64,000 nucleotides of DNA, from assembly GCF_030296915.1 (NCBI RefSeq), contig NZ_AP028031.1, positions 1,049,501 through 1,113,500 of the forward strand. The letters run 5' to 3'. This document shows positions 61,929 through 64,000 of this stretch, piece by piece. The notes under the pieces were generated by a model, which searched no databases, had not been told where the DNA came from, and saw nothing but the letters and a program-made list of their open reading frames with translations. Both the position numbers and the translations under genes were made by a program. Every line of letters starts with the position of its first letter. The stretch's first letter is position 1. The DNA is from Anaerostipes hadrus ATCC 29173 = JCM 17467. GTDB taxonomy: Bacteria; Bacillota; Clostridia; Lachnospirales; Lachnospiraceae.

Positions 61929-62711
61929 GTGAAACTATCAAGTTTAGCAAGCAGCAGTGAAGGAAATTGCATATATGTTGGAACGAAGAAGACGAATGTA
62001 TTAGTTGATTGTGGAGTCAGTGCAAAGCGTATTGAAAATTCCCTTTCAGAACTTGATCTTACCGTTCCAGAATTTGATGGAATTTTGATCACACATGAGC
62101 ATACGGATCATATCAAGGGACTTGGTGTTATCGCAAGACGATATGGACTTCCAATCTTTGCAACAGGAAAGACGATCGATGCGATTTTTGATTATAAGAA
62201 CCTTGGGAAAGTTGATAAAAGCCTTTTTCATTCGATTGAAGCAGACAAACCATTTGAGATTGGAGATATGAAAGTCAATGCATCTCATATATGGCATGAT
62301 GCTGCAGATCCTGTTTGTTACTCATTTTACTCAGAAGAAGGAGCCAAGGCAAGCATTGCAACAGATCTTGGAGACTACGATGAATATCTGGTAGAGAAGA
62401 TTTATGATTCGGATATTTTATTTGTAGAAGCTAATCATGATGTGAATATGCTTCAGGTTGGACGTTATCCGTATTATTTGAAGAGACGGATTCTTGGAAG
62501 AGAGGGACATTTATCGAATGAAAGATGTGCTGAACTGATTGAGGAAGTTGCAACACAGAAGACAAAGAAAGTTTATCTTGGACATCTGAGTAAAGAGAAT
62601 AATTACGAAAAACTGGCATACGAGACGGTAAAGATTTCTTTACATAATTTTACATTACCGATTGAAGTAGCCAGAAGAGACACGGTATCTACCGTAACCA
62701 GTGTATCATAA
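61929..62711 (+). CDS. Metallo-beta-lactamase-fold hydrolase (WalJ/YycJ-like)
   Basis: A 260-residue MBL-fold enzyme. The metal motif is ITHEHTDHIKG (HxHxDH), followed by ASHIWHDAADPVCYSF and a late VYLGHLSKENN. The N-terminal LSSLASSSEGNCIYVGTKKTNVLVDCG matches WalJ/YycJ, proposed to be a nuclease tied to replication and cell-wall signalling. The usual walRKHI partners are absent. The start is GTG 61929 with AAAGAGG upstream. Confidence 0.88.
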   Translation: MKLSSLASSSEGNCIYVGTKKTNVLVDCGVSAKRIENSLSELDLTVPEFDGILITHEHTDHIKGLGVIARRYGLPIFATGKTIDAIFDYKNLGKVDKSLFHSIEADKPFEIGDMKVNASHIWHDAADPVCYSFYSEEGAKASIATDLGDYDEYLVEKIYDSDILFVEANHDVNMLQVGRYPYYLKRRILGREGHLSNERCAELIEEVATQKTKKVYLGHLSKENNYEKLAYETVKISLHNFTLPIEVARRDTVSTVTSVS

Positions 62712-62733
62712 ACATTTAGGAGGAATAACAAAA

Positions 62734-63006
62734 ATGGAAAAAACAGTAATCACAGTTGTTGGAAAAGACGGTGTAGGAATCATCGCAAAGGTGTGTAACT
62801 ATTTAGCTAGCAACAATGTTAACATCTTAGACATCTCCCAAACGATCACAGGCGGCTTCTTTAACATGATGATGGTCGTAGATCCAGCTGGTTCATCCAA
62901 AGATATCGCATTATTATCCAGTGAGTTAAAACAGATCGGTGAAGAAATCGGTGTTGTAATTCAGGCGCAGAACGAAAGAATCTTTGATATTATGCACAGA
63001 ATTTAG
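62734..63006 (+). CDS. ACT-domain protein
   Basis: A 90-residue single ACT domain (VITVVGKDGVGIIAKVCNYLASNNVNILDISQTI), an amino-acid-sensing fold. It matches the small ACT protein that regularly sits before a PFL/UPF0210 protein, as here. A longer frame from 62701 overlaps the MBL gene; ATG 62734 has TAGGAGG upstream and starts at the family N-terminus. Its ligand is unknown, though it probably regulates the downstream gene product. Confidence 0.92.
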   Translation: MEKTVITVVGKDGVGIIAKVCNYLASNNVNILDISQTITGGFFNMMMVVDPAGSSKDIALLSSELKQIGEEIGVVIQAQNERIFDIMHRI

Positions 63007-63018
63007 TGGGGTGGCATC

Positions 63019-64000
63019 ATGATTAATCTGAATGAAGTATTTGAAACGAATAAAATGATCCATGAGATGAATTTAGATGTTCGTACGATCACGATCGGTA
63101 TCAGTTTGTTAGATTGTGTTGGTACAACACTAGAAGAGGTCAAGGAGAATATTTATAATAAGATCACAACAGTTGCAAAAGACCTTGTGAAGACAGGAAA
63201 AGATATCGAGAATGAATTTGGTATTCCAATTGTTAACAAACGAATTTCTATCACACCAATTTCTTTAGTTGGTGGAAATGTATGTAAGACACCAGATGAT
63301 TTCGTAGAACTTGCGAAAGTATTAGATGCAGCAGCAAAGAAAGTTGGAGTCAACTTCTTAGGTGGATATTCTGCATTAGTAAGCAAAGGAATGACAAAAG
63401 CAGATGAATTATTGATCCGTTCTATTCCAAAAGCATTAGCAGAGACAGACTTTGTATGTTCCTCTGTTAATGTAGGTTCTACAAAGACAGGAATCAACAT
63501 GGATGCAGTGAAATTGATCGGTGAGATTGTCAAAGAAACAGCAGAACTTACAAAAGACAACCAGTGTCTTGGATGTGCGAAGTTCGTAGTATTTTGTAAT
63601 GCACCAGATGATAACCCATTTATGGCAGGAGCTTTCCATGGAGTTACAGAAGCAGATGCGATCATCAATGTAGGTGTTAGTGGACCAGGTGTTGTAAAAC
63701 GTGCGATTGAAAATGTTAGAGGAGAAAACTTTGAAGTTCTTTGCGAGACGATCAAGAAAACAGCGTTTAAAGTAACTCGTGTCGGACAGTTAGTAGCGAA
63801 AGAAGCATCTAAGAGACTTGGAATTCCATTTGGGATCATTGATCTTTCTCTTGCACCAACACCAGCAGCAGGAGACAGTGTTGGAGAGATCTTAGAAGAG
63901 ATTGGATTAGAGTATGCAGGAGCACCAGGAACAACAGCAGCCTTAGCGATGTTAAATGACCAAGTGAAGAAGGGTGGAGTTATGGCTTCCTCTTACGTTG
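63019..64000 (+). CDS. PFL/UPF0210 (DUF711) family protein, 3' partial
   Basis: The frame opens at ATG 63019, 12 nt after the ACT gene with GGGGTGG upstream, and stays open to the window edge (327 residues so far, of about 450). The start [33 protein letters not shown] and the block [27 protein letters not shown] are those of the UPF0210 family, related to pyruvate-formate-lyase-like folds. No function is established. The ACT-UPF0210 pair is conserved in many Firmicutes. Confidence 0.93.
   Translation, partial: MINLNEVFETNKMIHEMNLDVRTITIGISLLDCVGTTLEEVKENIYNKITTVAKDLVKTGKDIENEFGIPIVNKRISITPISLVGGNVCKTPDDFVELAKVLDAAAKKVGVNFLGGYSALVSKGMTKADELLIRSIPKALAETDFVCSSVNVGSTKTGINMDAVKLIGEIVKETAELTKDNQCLGCAKFVVFCNAPDDNPFMAGAFHGVTEADAIINVGVSGPGVVKRAIENVRGENFEVLCETIKKTAFKVTRVGQLVAKEASKRLGIPFGIIDLSLAPTPAAGDSVGEILEEIGLEYAGAPGTTAALAMLNDQVKKGGVMASSYV

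Noticed and set aside
63153..63839. 228-codon antisense frame
   Set aside because: It is the shadow of the UPF0210 gene, which runs on the plus strand to the window edge.

Overview
The window looks like chromosome of a low-GC Gram-positive gut anaerobe of the class Clostridia, most likely family Lachnospiraceae. The reasons are the codon use, the AT-rich intergenic DNA, strong AGGAGG-type ribosome binding sites, a type A RNase P RNA, T-box and preQ1 leaders, and the housekeeping order yicC-gmk-rpoZ and dnaG-rpoD-trmK-nif3. The genus (an Anaerostipes-like organism would fit) is a guess. Nearly all genes are on the + strand; the exceptions are a MATE exporter, a tRNA-Leu and a NUDIX hydrolase.

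Layout. 1-16355 is one long housekeeping block: small alarmone synthetase (cut by the window edge), rRNA methyltransferase and two pseudouridine synthases, a HAD phosphatase, an SDR enzyme, RecU, YicC, Gmk, RpoZ, UppP, a sigma-70-like protein lacking DNA-reading parts, dGTPase, DnaG, RpoD, TrmK, Nif3 and a TGS-fused nucleoside kinase. rnpB follows at about 16376-16723. 16999-19255 is an amino-sugar group (nanE, RpiR regulator, nagB). 19279-20795 holds two 5'-truncated gene remnants (EFR1-type ferredoxin and MATE). A SleB-type hydrolase comes next, then a tryptophan T-box in front of a trpXYZ-type ABC transporter.

24629-25270 has no gene but contains a very large palindrome and one copy of a 63-bp repeat. 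The second copy lies at 44896-44958, next to another, unrelated palindromic element. A two-gene ABC exporter with a tandem operator and a LysR regulator follow.

29804-38854 is the accessory island: type I restriction-modification hsdM-hsdS1-fic-tyrosine recombinase-hsdS2-hsdR. The two specificity genes are in direct orientation and share short near-identical recombination-like blocks, and hsdS2 changes abruptly after one of them. This is the most interesting system here: a candidate phase- or sequence-variable restriction locus carrying a Fic AMPylase.

38961-46519 has rsmH, a fructose-type PTS permease, a preQ1-riboswitch-controlled queD-queE-folE-queC operon, and a convergent MATE gene. 46833-52868 is gltBD (glutamate synthase). 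A DUF5662-type gene, a probable 6S RNA, an AI-2E-family permease, a BFD-type Fe-S protein and tRNA-Leu(CAA) follow. The right end carries NUDIX, a lipoprotein, an Rrf2 regulator with cysK, polA-coaE, a WalJ-like MBL hydrolase, an ACT protein and the start of a PFL-family (UPF0210) protein that runs off the window.

All calls come from reading the sequence; no database or folding software was used.
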